A stretch of 64,000 nucleotides of DNA from an uncultured Opitutia bacterium. Lineage in GTDB: Bacteria > Verrucomicrobiota > Verrucomicrobiia > Opitutales > UBA953. This document shows, piece after piece, positions 34,665 to 43,460 of this stretch. The notes under the pieces were generated by a model, which saw only the letters and a program-made list of their open reading frames with translations, was not told the origin of the DNA and did not search any database. How positions within the stretch are numbered: the stretch's first letter is position 1; each line of letters opens with the position of its first letter. The stretch is taken from positions 123,501 to 187,500 of the forward strand of contig CAIMFJ010000002.1 of NCBI GenBank assembly GCA_903840355.1, read 5' to 3'. The translations under genes and the position numbers were made by a program.

Positions 34665-35510
34665 ATGCTACCCCTTCGCTGGATCCTGTGCCTCAGCGCC
34701 CTTGGCTTCGCCCTTCCGTCCCAAGCTCAAGACGGGAAGTTACTTTACGAACAAAACTGCGCGGCGTGCCACTTACCCGACCAAATGGTCGTGGGTCCTT
34801 CCTTAATTGAAATCACCAAGCTTTACCAAAAGAAGCCGAAGGAGTTCTTACAATGGGCCAATAAGCCGCAGAAGAAACGTCCGGGAGTGATCGACATGCC
34901 TTCAATGGCTCACCTCGGTGACGCCAACTTGCTCGCGATTCGCGATTACATGATCAAGGCCTCGGCGGGCCTGAAAGAAAAACCCGCAGTCACGAAAGAC
35001 CCGTTTGAACGCGTCGCCCGCCGCCCTGAAGTGCAACGTATCTTCATGCCCGACGTGGGCCCCGCCGCCATCGCCGTCGCCCTGCCTGGCGACCTGTCGT
35101 ATTGCTTCGATGCCGGCGACTGCCGCTTGCGCACCATTTGGCGCGGCGATTTCATCAATGGTTGGCTCTACTGGAAAAGTAATGGCAAAGCAACGGGGGT
35201 CATTATGGGCAAAGTGCTCTGGCACCTCCCCGAAGACACCACCCTGCCTGCAGCGAAGTTCCATGGCTATGAACTCAATGATGCCGGCATCCCGACTTTC
35301 AGCTACGAACGTCAAGGGGCCCAATTCGAAGAAACCATCGAGCCAGCAGGCAAAAACCTGGTTCGTCGGTTTAAAGTCACCACGGCCCAACCGTTAGTGC
35401 TCACCATCGACAACGACACCCAAGCCTCCGCAGGCACTCGCCAAGGCAACAAACTCACGCTCACGCCTGAACAGGCCAAATCCTTCACCCTCACGGTCAC
35501 GCTCTCATGA
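34665..35510 (+). CDS. Secreted mono-heme cytochrome c with C-terminal domain
   Basis: A signal peptide (about 1-22, ALGFALPSQAQ) is followed by a cytochrome c domain (about 23-105) with one heme motif CAACH (C32, C35, H36) and a probable Met ligand in VIDMPSMAHLGD. Residues about 105-281 form a second, beta-rich region that I do not recognise; it contains LRTIWRGDFINGWLYWKSNGKA and ends in a beta-sandwich-like stretch. The stop overlaps the next gene by four bases (ATGA). The most likely role is electron acceptor for the propeller protein that follows. The exact donor and acceptor are unknown. Confidence 0.88.
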   Translation: MLPLRWILCLSALGFALPSQAQDGKLLYEQNCAACHLPDQMVVGPSLIEITKLYQKKPKEFLQWANKPQKKRPGVIDMPSMAHLGDANLLAIRDYMIKASAGLKEKPAVTKDPFERVARRPEVQRIFMPDVGPAAIAVALPGDLSYCFDAGDCRLRTIWRGDFINGWLYWKSNGKATGVIMGKVLWHLPEDTTLPAAKFHGYELNDAGIPTFSYERQGAQFEETIEPAGKNLVRRFKVTTAQPLVLTIDNDTQASAGTRQGNKLTLTPEQAKSFTLTVTLS

Positions 35511-37000
35511 TTCTCTTTGCTCTCACGCTTTTTGCCGCTGCCCCGAAAGCAGCCCCTGCGGACGCTTGGGCCGAAGCTATGCCTATCACCAAGGTCGAAA
35601 CCCCGGCCAAGGTCGATGATCAAGTCGGCGGGATGACCTTCCTCGATGATGGTCGCCTCGCTGTGGCCTTCCACCGCGGCGAAGTGTTTATCCGCGAAAA
35701 AGACGGCACGTGGAATCAATTCGCCGAAGGTCTCCACGAGCCACTCGGAATTATTCAAGACGGCAAGAACGCCTTAATCGTGATGCAGCGTCCAGAACTG
35801 ACGCGCCTCGAAGACACGACGGGGAAAGGTAAAGCTAACGTCTACCGCACTCTTTGGGATGGGTTCGGCATGAGCGGCAACTACCACGAGTTTGCCTTTG
35901 GTCCAGCTCGCGGGCCCGATGGAGCACTTTATGTCGCCCTCAACCTCGCCTCTGCTGGCGATGGCGTGTTTAAAGAAATCCGCGGCACATGGAGCGAAAT
36001 CGGTAAAGCGAACCGCGAGCAAATGACCGCGGGCAAAGGCTTTAAAGGTGCCCTCGCGGGTCGCATGTACTCGCGGGTACCGTACCGTGGCTGCGTGATG
36101 CGCATCCCCAACGATGGCAAGGGTCCAGCCGAACTTTACGCCACGGGCTTCCGCTCGCCTGACGGCATTGGCTTCGACGCCGACGGACGTCTGATGGTCA
36201 ACGACAACCAAGGTGATTGGCGCGGCAGCAGCCCGCTCCACTTCGTAACGAAGGGCAGTTTCAACGGCCACCCAGCCTCACTCGTCTGGACACCAGGGTG
36301 GAATCAAGGCGACCCCTTAGAGCTTCCCATCGAGACGCTCGAAAAAATGCGCAGTCAACCCGGTGGCATCTTCATTCACGTCGACCTCAGCAACTCACCC
36401 ACCCAACCCGCCGTCTTCCCAGCACAATGGGGTCCGCTAGCCAAACAAGTGGTGTTTGGTGAAATGAATGTGGCACGGCTCGTGCGCTTCGCGGGCGAAG
36501 AAGTGCAAGGGGTTTACCAAGGGGCGATGTTCCCGTTCCTCGACACGAAAGAACTGCGCAATGGCAACCACCGCTTGGCTTTCAGCCCAGAGGGTGCGCT
36601 GCTCGTCGGCAAGACCCACCTCTCTTGGGCAGGCAACAATGGCATCGTTCAAATCAACGCCCCGCAAAAGCTGCCGCTGCTCATCGAACGCGTTCACCTT
36701 TTAAAACAAGGCTTCGAAGTGCACTTCACGGAACCCGTGAACGGCGACACCCTCCAGCCCATCGTGAAACGCTTTCGTTACAAATACCACGCGATCTACG
36801 GCTCGCCTAAGATCGACACCGACGACTTACCCACGACGCCCAGCCTAAGCGCGGATGGTCGCACCCTGACTTTGCCCTTAACGGAAATTCGCGAGGGTTT
36901 TATTCACGAAATCCGTTTCGCCAAAACCGCCTGCGGGCAAGACGGTCGGCCACTCTTAGGCCCCGTGGCTTACTACCAAGTCGTTAAACAGGCCCCGTAA
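35507..37000 (+). CDS. Secreted glucose/sorbosone-dehydrogenase-like beta-propeller protein
   Basis: A signal peptide (MILFALTLFAAAPKAAP) precedes a propeller of the soluble PQQ glucose dehydrogenase/sorbosone dehydrogenase type. Motifs are GGMTFLDDGRLAVAFHRGEVFI, GLHEPLGIIQDGKNALIVMQR, GPARGPDGALYVALN, FRSPDGIGFDADGRLMVNDNQGDWRGSSP, and PFLDTKELRNGNHRLAFSPEGALLVGKT. Related domains in Verrucomicrobiota and Planctomycetota are often fused to a CxxCH heme domain. Here no heme motif is present and the heme domain is supplied by the upstream gene, with which it overlaps by four bases. Whether it binds PQQ is unknown. Substrate is unknown, probably a sugar. Confidence 0.8.
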   Translation: MILFALTLFAAAPKAAPADAWAEAMPITKVETPAKVDDQVGGMTFLDDGRLAVAFHRGEVFIREKDGTWNQFAEGLHEPLGIIQDGKNALIVMQRPELTRLEDTTGKGKANVYRTLWDGFGMSGNYHEFAFGPARGPDGALYVALNLASAGDGVFKEIRGTWSEIGKANREQMTAGKGFKGALAGRMYSRVPYRGCVMRIPNDGKGPAELYATGFRSPDGIGFDADGRLMVNDNQGDWRGSSPLHFVTKGSFNGHPASLVWTPGWNQGDPLELPIETLEKMRSQPGGIFIHVDLSNSPTQPAVFPAQWGPLAKQVVFGEMNVARLVRFAGEEVQGVYQGAMFPFLDTKELRNGNHRLAFSPEGALLVGKTHLSWAGNNGIVQINAPQKLPLLIERVHLLKQGFEVHFTEPVNGDTLQPIVKRFRYKYHAIYGSPKIDTDDLPTTPSLSADGRTLTLPLTEIREGFIHEIRFAKTACGQDGRPLLGPVAYYQVVKQAP

Positions 37001-37084
37001 CACCCCTCGGGGCTCTGGCGACGGAGCAACCTTGCTTTCGGTCGCAGATTAGTTCCTATCTAGGACCTTCAACCACGCGTCTCT

Positions 37085-37399
37085 ATGCAATTCTCTAACG
37101 TCACCGCCGTCGCCAAAGCCAATGTCTACTTTGACGGCAAAGTCGTCTCCCACAGCATCCTCTTTGCCAGCGGAGAAAAGAAAACCCTCGGCCTGATTTA
37201 CCCAGGGACGTATCACTTCGGCACCGACAAAGCAGAGATCATGGAAATCACCGACGGTCAATGCACCGTGGTGCTCGACGGTCAATCGAATCAACAAGCT
37301 TACGCCGCAGGCACGAAATTCTCGGTTCCAGCGAAGTCCGGCTTCACTATCACGGTGTCGTCCGGCATCTGCCAATACATCTGCAGTTTCATCGGTTAA
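37085..37399 (+). CDS. ppnP: Pyrimidine/purine nucleoside phosphorylase PpnP
   Basis: The 104 residues are a single cupin of the YaiE/PpnP (formerly DUF1255) family: FSNVTAVAKANVYFDGKVVSHSI, KKTLGLIYPGTYHFGTDKAEIMEI, DGQCTVVLDGQ, AGTKFSVPAKSGFTI and the end CQYICSFIG. Family members phosphorolyse a range of nucleosides for salvage. The gene has its own leader of 84 bases and is followed by a 19-base inverted repeat. Confidence 0.92.
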   Translation: MQFSNVTAVAKANVYFDGKVVSHSILFASGEKKTLGLIYPGTYHFGTDKAEIMEITDGQCTVVLDGQSNQQAYAAGTKFSVPAKSGFTITVSSGICQYICSFIG

Positions 37400-37409
37400 G
37401 CTGCCCCAC

Positions 37410-37428
37410 GTTTGGGCTAAGCCCAAAC
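37410..37428. repeat. Inverted repeat between ppnP and rlmI-like gene
   Basis: GTTTGGGCTAAGCCCAAAC forms a seven-base stem with a CTAAG loop. It lies 10 bases after ppnP. No T-run follows, so it may be a processing or pausing structure rather than a classic terminator. Confidence 0.5.
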
Positions 37429-37441
37429 CCAACTAGACGCC

Positions 37442-38659
37442 GTGACCATGGACGACCGCTTCGGAAATCAATCTCTACCGTCCACTCCGGTCGTACGTGA
37501 AAAGCCTTGGGTGCAACTGAAAACGTTCACCTCCAAGCCCAACGTTTTCCGGTCGATGATCGGCGAAGTTTCCCCCGACGCACGCCAGGGCGACATCGTT
37601 TCCGCCTATGATAAACAGGGGTCTTTTATCGGTTACGGGTTTTGGAATGCCGGAGCTCCCATCGCCCTGCGCATCATCAAAGCCACGCCGGGCAAACCCG
37701 ACGATGCTTGGTTTGAAAGCACGCTGCAAAAGGCCGTCAGCCTGCGAAAGGACATCTTAAAACTTGATGCCGACACCGACGCCTACCGCGTGGTGAATGG
37801 CGATGCTGACTTCCTCTCCGGCTTAGTCGTGGATCGCCTCGGCGATGTCCTGTCGATTGAAGTTTCTTCGCTCGGCGTGATGCGTCGCTTACCACGCTGG
37901 ATTCCCATCTTGCACCAAGCGGCGGGCACGAAACGCGAAATCGTCCAAGTCGATGCTCACGTGGCACGCATTGAAGGCATCATGCCCACCGACGTTCCGA
38001 AGTCGGCCGTGCGTTTTGTAAAAATTAAAGAATTTGGCGTCACCCAAGAAGTCGACTTCGCCGAAGGGCATAAAACGGGCTTCTTCTGCGATCAGCGCGA
38101 CAACCGACGCCGCTTCGCCGCCCTTTGTGCGGGCAAACGCGTTCTCGACCTCTGTTGCTACACGGGCGGCTTTTCCGTAGCCGCAAAACTCGCTGGTGCG
38201 ACCGAAGTCACCGGCGTCGACCTCGACGAAAAGGCCATCGAGATGGCCAAACGAAATATGAATTTGAATCAAACCCGCGTTGAGTTCGTACACTCCGATG
38301 CGTTTAGTTGGATTCGCCAGATGCAAAAGAACGGCAAGACCTGGGACGTCGTCCTTTGCGACCCTCCCAAGTTCGTGGATAGCCGCGACCTGGACTTAGA
38401 AGCTGAAGGGCTCAAGAAATACAACGACCTCAACGTTTTAGCCCTCCAACTGGTCGCCCCCAACGGAATTTTCGTCACCTGCTCCTGCTCCGGACTCGTT
38501 TCGGCCGATGCTTTTGAAGAATTAGTCTGTAAAGCCGCCCACCGCTACCAACGCCGCCTGCAGATTTTTGACCGTACTGGCCCAGGTAGCGACCACCCCA
38601 ACGTCTCCAACCACCCCGAGGGGCGCTACCTGAAGGTCCTCTGGACCCGGGTATTTTAG
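37442..38659 (+). CDS. rlmI: RlmI-like 23S rRNA methyltransferase
   Basis: The protein matches the PUA-plus-methyltransferase family of RlmI (m5C1962 of 23S rRNA in E. coli). An N-terminal PUA-like domain (about 25-105: VFRSMIGEVSPDARQGDIVSAYD and GYGFWNAGAPIALRII) and a middle region (YRVVNGDADFLSGLVVDRLGDVL) precede the SAM domain: GHKTGFFCDQRDNRRRF, VLDLCCYTGGFSVAAKLAGA, VTGVDLDEKAIEMAKRN, DVVLCDPPKF and the cysteine loop ITCSCSGLV-like FVTCSCSGLV. The substrate base is inferred from family. The start is GTG at 37442 or ATG at 37448. It is a single gene. Confidence 0.88.
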   Translation: MTMDDRFGNQSLPSTPVVREKPWVQLKTFTSKPNVFRSMIGEVSPDARQGDIVSAYDKQGSFIGYGFWNAGAPIALRIIKATPGKPDDAWFESTLQKAVSLRKDILKLDADTDAYRVVNGDADFLSGLVVDRLGDVLSIEVSSLGVMRRLPRWIPILHQAAGTKREIVQVDAHVARIEGIMPTDVPKSAVRFVKIKEFGVTQEVDFAEGHKTGFFCDQRDNRRRFAALCAGKRVLDLCCYTGGFSVAAKLAGATEVTGVDLDEKAIEMAKRNMNLNQTRVEFVHSDAFSWIRQMQKNGKTWDVVLCDPPKFVDSRDLDLEAEGLKKYNDLNVLALQLVAPNGIFVTCSCSGLVSADAFEELVCKAAHRYQRRLQIFDRTGPGSDHPNVSNHPEGRYLKVLWTRVF

Positions 38660-38762
38660 GCCCTAAGCCTGCCCAACCCCGCTGGTTATTAGCCAGATTG
38701 GTGGCCGACCGCTGGGCGGGTGAATAAAACCGCCCTAAACGGCGAATTTCTGCCTTTCCCTC

Positions 38763-38790
38763 TTGCGACAGTGGGGGGGCGTCCTACTTT
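38763..38790 (+). promoter_or_regulatory. Candidate promoter upstream of nuoG
   Basis: The 151-base gap 38660-38810 contains TTGCGA (38763-38768), 16 bases, then TACTTT (38785-38790). The spacer contains seven consecutive G. A second -10-like TTATCT lies at 38795. Further upstream are short inverted repeats (CTGG...CCAG near 38691-38705 and GGGCGG...CCGCCC near 38714-38735). Tentative. Confidence 0.3.
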
Positions 38791-38810
38791 TCGCTTATCT
38801 TTTCTGACCC

Positions 38811-40469
38811 ATGGTCACGGACAACAAACCTTCCCTAGTTACCCTCACGGTTGATGGCGTAGAACACCAAGTTCCAGCGGGGGCCAACCTAGTCGATGCC
38901 CTCGGTAAAATTGGCAAGGAGGTTCCGCACTACTGCTACCACCCCAAATTGCCCGTGGCGGGCAATTGCCGGATGTGCCTCGTCGAGCTCGGTTCGCCTC
39001 TCCGCGACCGTGCCACCAACGAAGTCATTCTTGAAAACGGGAAACCCAAAATCGGCTGGCAACCCAAGCCCGCGATTGCCTGTGCGACCAATGTCACGCC
39101 CGGACTCCATGTCCGCCTGAACTCCCCAACCGTCAAGGCCTGCCGCGAAGGGGTCACGGAAATGCTCTTGCTGAACCACCCCCTTGATTGCCCGATTTGC
39201 GATCAAGCCGGCGAATGTAAACTCCAAGAATTCTCGGCGGAATACGGCCGCGGCTACTCCCGCTATGTCGACGAGAAAAATGCCAAGCCCAAGCACACGC
39301 GCCTCGGGCCTCGCGTCACCCTCGACGACGAACGTTGCATCCTCTGCTCGCGCTGCGTTCGCTTCTCGAGCGAAATCGCTAAAGACCCCGTCCTTGGCTT
39401 CGTCAATCGTGGTTCATTCAACACGTTAACTTGCTTCCCGGGTCGCGAATTAGCCAACAACTACTCGCTGAACACCGTCGACATCTGCCCAGTCGGCGCC
39501 CTCACGAGCACGGACTTCCGCTTCAAGATGCGCGTGTGGTTCTTGAAACAAACCCCCAGCATCGACACCGAATCTTCGGCGGGTGCTAACACGACGGTGT
39601 GGTCGCGCGAAGGAAAAATTTACCGCATCACGCCGCGTCAAAACGACGCCGTGAATGACACGTGGATGGCCGACTCGGGTCGCGAACTATATAAAATTGT
39701 CGAAGCTCCAAACCGCGTTACCACCGCCACAGTTAAGCAAAGCCAAGTCACGCTCGATGTGGCACTCGAAGCCGCCAAACAAGCCTTACAAGGTGGTAAA
39801 GTTGCCATCGTAGGTTCGGGTCATCAATCGGTTGAAGAACAATGGTTGCTCGCACGCATCGCTCAAGCGACCGCAGCGACGACTTACGTCCCCGCCCACC
39901 TCGGCAAGGCCGACGGTTTACTCATCTCCGAAGATCGGACGCCGAATTTCCGCGGCGCCTTGGTAACCCAACTCACCACGCGTCCCGCTGATGCGAATCT
40001 CAATGCGCTCAAAGCCGACATCGATGCCGGCAAGGTGCAGACGTTGCTCATTTGCCGCGAAGACTTGGCCGACTTCGGTCTCACGCCCAGCACGCTCGCG
40101 AAAGTGCGGACGATTGTTTTAGCCACGCACCACAACACGACCACCGCAGCCGCGGAAATCGTCATCCCTGCCCTCACGGTTTTCGAACGCAGTGGCACCT
40201 TCATCAATTGCCAATTCCGTCTGCAATCTTTTGCCCAGGCCGTCCCTGGTCCCACGGGCGTCGTACCCGACACCCTGAGCTTAGGTCGCCTCGCCAACGT
40301 CGAGGTCGCCAACCTCTGGCAAGCTATCGCCACGAGCACGCCCACGATGGCAGGCCTCAATGGTCGACTGTTGCCTGCTGAAGGCGTCCAACTCGATAGC
40401 ACGCCTTGGGCTTCCTTCAGCTTCCCCGAAAGCAAACTTTTGAAATTCGCCCCCGTGGCCCGCAACTAA
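38811..40469 (+). CDS. nuoG: NADH-quinone oxidoreductase subunit G (short form)
   Basis: NuoG passes electrons through several Fe-S clusters of complex I. The 552 residues show all N-terminal clusters: the [2Fe-2S] Cys C42, C53, C56 and C91 (HYCYHPKLPVAGNCRMC, IACAT), the His/Cys site H123-C127-C130-C136 (DCPICDQAGECKLQ), and the [4Fe-4S] Cys C176, C179, C182 and C226 (RCILCSRCVRF, DICPVGAL). The molybdopterin-like C-terminal part (about 245-552) is shorter than in the ~900-residue E. coli protein. The gene starts a three-gene set with nuoH and nuoI and has no nuoE or nuoF before it. Confidence 0.95.
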   Translation: MVTDNKPSLVTLTVDGVEHQVPAGANLVDALGKIGKEVPHYCYHPKLPVAGNCRMCLVELGSPLRDRATNEVILENGKPKIGWQPKPAIACATNVTPGLHVRLNSPTVKACREGVTEMLLLNHPLDCPICDQAGECKLQEFSAEYGRGYSRYVDEKNAKPKHTRLGPRVTLDDERCILCSRCVRFSSEIAKDPVLGFVNRGSFNTLTCFPGRELANNYSLNTVDICPVGALTSTDFRFKMRVWFLKQTPSIDTESSAGANTTVWSREGKIYRITPRQNDAVNDTWMADSGRELYKIVEAPNRVTTATVKQSQVTLDVALEAAKQALQGGKVAIVGSGHQSVEEQWLLARIAQATAATTYVPAHLGKADGLLISEDRTPNFRGALVTQLTTRPADANLNALKADIDAGKVQTLLICREDLADFGLTPSTLAKVRTIVLATHHNTTTAAAEIVIPALTVFERSGTFINCQFRLQSFAQAVPGPTGVVPDTLSLGRLANVEVANLWQAIATSTPTMAGLNGRLLPAEGVQLDSTPWASFSFPESKLLKFAPVARN

Positions 40470-40475
40470 GTCACC

Positions 40476-41591
40476 ATGACCTTAGAAACCCTGTTACACG
40501 ACTTCGCCCTCTCGCCTGCGTGGTATTTCACCGCAGGTCGTGGCCTGCTCGTCATTATCATCCTGATGTCGATTGCCGCTTACTCCGTGCTTTTAGAACG
40601 GAAAGCCTCGGCGTGGATTCAAGGACGCATCGGCCCCAACCGCACCAACCACCCTTTGATTGCGTGGATTCCAGGTATTGGGACGTTGCTCATGAAAGGT
40701 GGCTTTATCCAGCCTGCGGCGGACGGTTTGAAATTCTTATTCAAAGAAGACCCTCTGCCCGGTCACGTGCGCAAAGTTTACTACATCCTCGCACCCATCA
40801 TCGCCCTGGCGCCGGCTTTGGTCACCTTGACGATGCTCCCCTTCGGCGAGTTCTCGTATGAAGGCCAAAAGCACATCATCACCCTCTGCCCGGGTGCTGA
40901 CGTCGGCGTGCTGTTCATGTTCGCGATTAGCTCGCTCGGCGTTTACGGGATCGCGATTGGGGGCTGGGCGGCGAATTCCAAATTCCCCTTCTTAGGTGCC
41001 GTCCGCGGTTCGGCCCAATTAATTTCGTATGAATTAGCGATGGGCCTTTCCGTCCTCACGGTTTTCCTCGCCACCGCCACACCCAATGAAAACAATCCCT
41101 TGAGCTTAGTGGCGATTGTGAACTCCCAAACCGGGGCGTGGAACATCCTCTACCATCCTGTGGCAGCGTTGATTTTCCTCATCGCCATTTTTGCCGAAAC
41201 CAATCGTCACCCGTTTGACATGCCTGAATCCGAAACCGACTTAGTCGGCGGCTTCCACACGGAATACGGCGCGTTCAAATTTGGTCTCTTCTTCGTGGCT
41301 GAATACGGCCACATGATCATCGGCTCTTCGCTCTTCATCCTGATGTTCTTAGGCGGCTGGCACGTGCTGCCTTGGTTGCCGACCGTGGGCTCTGGCACAG
41401 TGGCTTCGCTGCTCGGCGTGGCCGCGTTCTTCGTTAAACTGGCCTTCTTCTTGTTCTTCTTTGTCTGGGTGCGCTGGACCATTCCACGCTTCCGTTATGA
41501 CCAAGTGATGCGCATCGGCTGGCGCGTGTTGCTGCCCGTCGCCATCCTCAACCTTTTAGCATACTTCGCATGGTATGCTCTCCGCGGATAA
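40476..41591 (+). CDS. nuoH: NADH-quinone oxidoreductase subunit H
   Basis: NuoH is the membrane subunit that helps form the quinone site of complex I. The 371 residues have about eight to nine membrane segments and the diagnostic motifs LLERKASAWIQGRIGPNRT, GFIQPAADGLKFLFKED, GWAANSKFPFLGAVRGSAQLISYE, FAETNRHPFDMPESETDLVGGFHTEYG and VRWTIPRFRYDQVMRIGW. It follows nuoG with six bases between and precedes nuoI. Confidence 0.97.
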   Translation: MTLETLLHDFALSPAWYFTAGRGLLVIIILMSIAAYSVLLERKASAWIQGRIGPNRTNHPLIAWIPGIGTLLMKGGFIQPAADGLKFLFKEDPLPGHVRKVYYILAPIIALAPALVTLTMLPFGEFSYEGQKHIITLCPGADVGVLFMFAISSLGVYGIAIGGWAANSKFPFLGAVRGSAQLISYELAMGLSVLTVFLATATPNENNPLSLVAIVNSQTGAWNILYHPVAALIFLIAIFAETNRHPFDMPESETDLVGGFHTEYGAFKFGLFFVAEYGHMIIGSSLFILMFLGGWHVLPWLPTVGSGTVASLLGVAAFFVKLAFFLFFFVWVRWTIPRFRYDQVMRIGWRVLLPVAILNLLAYFAWYALRG

Positions 41592-41598
41592 TCCTACC

Positions 41599-42144
41599 AT
41601 GGCTATTAAAATTGTTGAACGTCGCCCTCTCTCGCTCGCTGAGCGCACTTACCTGCCTCAAATCTTAGCGGGCTTAAAGGTCACCTGGGATAACATGGTG
41701 CGTCCTCCCGTGACGCTCCAGTATCCTGACGAACGCCCCACGATTCCCCAAAACTACCGTGGCGTCCCCACGCTCGTGCGCGATCCCAATGGCCGCGAGA
41801 AATGCGTTTCGTGCCAGCTTTGCGAATTCGTTTGTCCCCCCAAAGCCATCCGCATCACCCCGGGCTCCATCACCGAGAATGCCGAGAATGCTCACGTTGA
41901 AAAGGCACCACAAGAATTCGAAATCAACATGCTGCGCTGCATCTACTGTGGCCTGTGTCAGGAAGTTTGCCCCGAAGAGGCGATCTGGTTACAAACACAG
42001 TATTCGATGACGGGCACTTCGCGTGACCAAATGGTGAACAATAAGGCACGCCTTTATGAACTCGGTGGCACCTTGCCCGACTCTCACCACAAATGGGATA
42101 AGAAAAAGGCTGAAGCCGAGAAACAAGCGGACGGTCACCATTAA
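41599..42144 (+). CDS. nuoI: NADH-quinone oxidoreductase subunit I
   Basis: NuoI carries clusters N6a and N6b. The start at 41599 (MAIKIVERRPLSLAER) avoids an in-frame ATG at 41575 that lies inside nuoH. The 181 residues contain the two [4Fe-4S] motifs CVSCQLCEFVCPP and CIYCGLCQEVCPE, plus the PDERPTIPQNYRG pattern before them. The His/Lys-rich tail (KKKAEAEKQADGHH) is dispensable-looking. It is the last gene of the cluster and is followed by a terminator. Confidence 0.96.
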   Translation: MAIKIVERRPLSLAERTYLPQILAGLKVTWDNMVRPPVTLQYPDERPTIPQNYRGVPTLVRDPNGREKCVSCQLCEFVCPPKAIRITPGSITENAENAHVEKAPQEFEINMLRCIYCGLCQEVCPEEAIWLQTQYSMTGTSRDQMVNNKARLYELGGTLPDSHHKWDKKKAEAEKQADGHH

Positions 42145-42169
42145 CTCCTACCTTTACCTAGACCTTCGC

Positions 42170-42201
42170 ACGACTCCCGATTTTGGGAGTCGTTTGCTTT
42201 C
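42170..42201 (+). terminator. Rho-independent terminator after nuoI
   Basis: ACGACTCCC (42170-42178) pairs perfectly with GGGAGTCGT (42185-42193) around GATTTT, followed by a T-rich tail (TTGCTTTCT). It lies 25 bases after the nuoI stop, showing that the nuo unit ends here. Confidence 0.9.
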
Positions 42202-42244
42202 TAGACCTTTCCTCTTTTGGTAGAGGTTCTTCACCACTACTACG

Positions 42245-43327
42245 ATGGCATCCAAACTCTTCTCCCCCCTTAAACTAGGCGCTGTGACCTTACCCCACCG
42301 CGTCTTAATGGCACCGCTCACCCGTTGCCGTGCGGGAGAAGGCAATGTGCCCACCGATTTAATGGCCGAGTACTACGCTCAGCGTGCCTCGGCAGGACTC
42401 ATCATTTCCGAAGCCACCACGGTCTCCCGCTTTGGTCATGGCTATCCGAACACGCCTGGTATCTACACCGACGCCCAAGTCGACGGGTGGAAGAAGGTCA
42501 CGCAAGCCGTGCACGCCAAGGGTGGTCGCATCTTCTTACAGCTTTGGCACGTCGGTCGCATCTCGCACACCACCTTCCAACCTGAAGGCGTTTTGCCCGT
42601 AGGTCCTTCTGCTATCGCCCCTAAAGGCAAGGCTTGGACTGGCAAAGCGATGGTCGACTTCGTCACCCCGCGTGCCCTCACCCGCGAAGAAATCCCCGGC
42701 GTGGTCGCCGAATACGTCCGCGGGGCTCGCCTCGCCAAGGAAGCGGGTTTTGACGGGGTCGAAATCCATAATGCCAACGGCTACCTCTTGGACCAATTCC
42801 TCCGCAGCGGCTCCAATCAGCGCACCGATGAATATGGTGGCGATTATATGAAGCGCGCCCGCCTGAGCCTCGAAGTCACCGCCGCGGTCGTCTCCGTCTG
42901 GGGTTCCGATCGCGTCGGCATCCGCCTCTCGCCCGGTGGCGTCTTCAATGATATGTACGACGAACGTCCTTTGGAAACCTTTGGCTACCTTCTAAAAGAA
43001 CTCTCCAAGTTAGAACTCGCCTACGCCCACATCACGCGGGTGACGGCCCAAGACATCGCTCACGGGGCTCAAGAAGGGGTTGGTCCACGGGAACTGCGCT
43101 CCAGTTTCCCTGGCACCATCATCACCGCCGGTGGCTTCGATCGTGCCCAAGCTGAAGATGCCATCCAAGCAGGCTGGGCCGACGCCGTAGCCTTCGGGGT
43201 GCCCTTCTTGGCCAACCCAGACTTACCCTACCGCCTCGAACACCAAGTAGCACTCAACAAGCCTCACGAAGCGACCTTCTACGCCTCAGGGGCTAAAGGC
43301 TACACGGACTACCCAACGGCTTCGTAA
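42245..43327 (+). CDS. Old Yellow Enzyme family alkene reductase
   Basis: An FMN-dependent ene-reductase that uses NAD(P)H to reduce activated double bonds. The 360 residues form the TIM barrel of the OYE family: LFSPLKLGAVTLPHRVLMAPLTRCRA, GLIISEATTVSRFGHGYPNTPGIYT, FLQLWHVGRISH, FDGVEIHNANGYLLDQFL, RVGIRLSPGGVFNDMYDE and ITAGGFDRAQAEDAI. The conserved HxxN pair (H and N of the substrate site) is visible in VEIHNANGYL. NemA-like is a fair label; the natural substrate is unknown. It has its own terminator and is a single gene. Confidence 0.92.
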   Translation: MASKLFSPLKLGAVTLPHRVLMAPLTRCRAGEGNVPTDLMAEYYAQRASAGLIISEATTVSRFGHGYPNTPGIYTDAQVDGWKKVTQAVHAKGGRIFLQLWHVGRISHTTFQPEGVLPVGPSAIAPKGKAWTGKAMVDFVTPRALTREEIPGVVAEYVRGARLAKEAGFDGVEIHNANGYLLDQFLRSGSNQRTDEYGGDYMKRARLSLEVTAAVVSVWGSDRVGIRLSPGGVFNDMYDERPLETFGYLLKELSKLELAYAHITRVTAQDIAHGAQEGVGPRELRSSFPGTIITAGGFDRAQAEDAIQAGWADAVAFGVPFLANPDLPYRLEHQVALNKPHEATFYASGAKGYTDYPTAS

Positions 43328-43349
43328 AGTTTTTGTGACCGAAAATGAA

Positions 43350-43388
43350 AGGCCGGCAGGATTCACGTCCTGTCGGCCTTCTTATTAA
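43350..43388 (+). terminator. Rho-independent terminator after the OYE gene
   Basis: A twelve-base stem AGGCCGGCAGGA (43350-43361) pairs with TCCTGTCGGCCT (43368-43379) with one G-T pair, loop TTCACG, then the T-rich tail TCTTATT. It is 23 bases after the stop codon. Confidence 0.88.
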
Positions 43389-43460
43389 CTTCCCTCTTTC
43401 CACTCGCAGGCTCTGACGTTAGTCGTGGCTACAGCCGATTGAGCTCTTGCTAACCAGACC

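Noticed and set aside
39884..40465. 193-codon antisense frame inside nuoG
   Set aside because: Shadow of the nuoG codon pattern; no recognisable motif.
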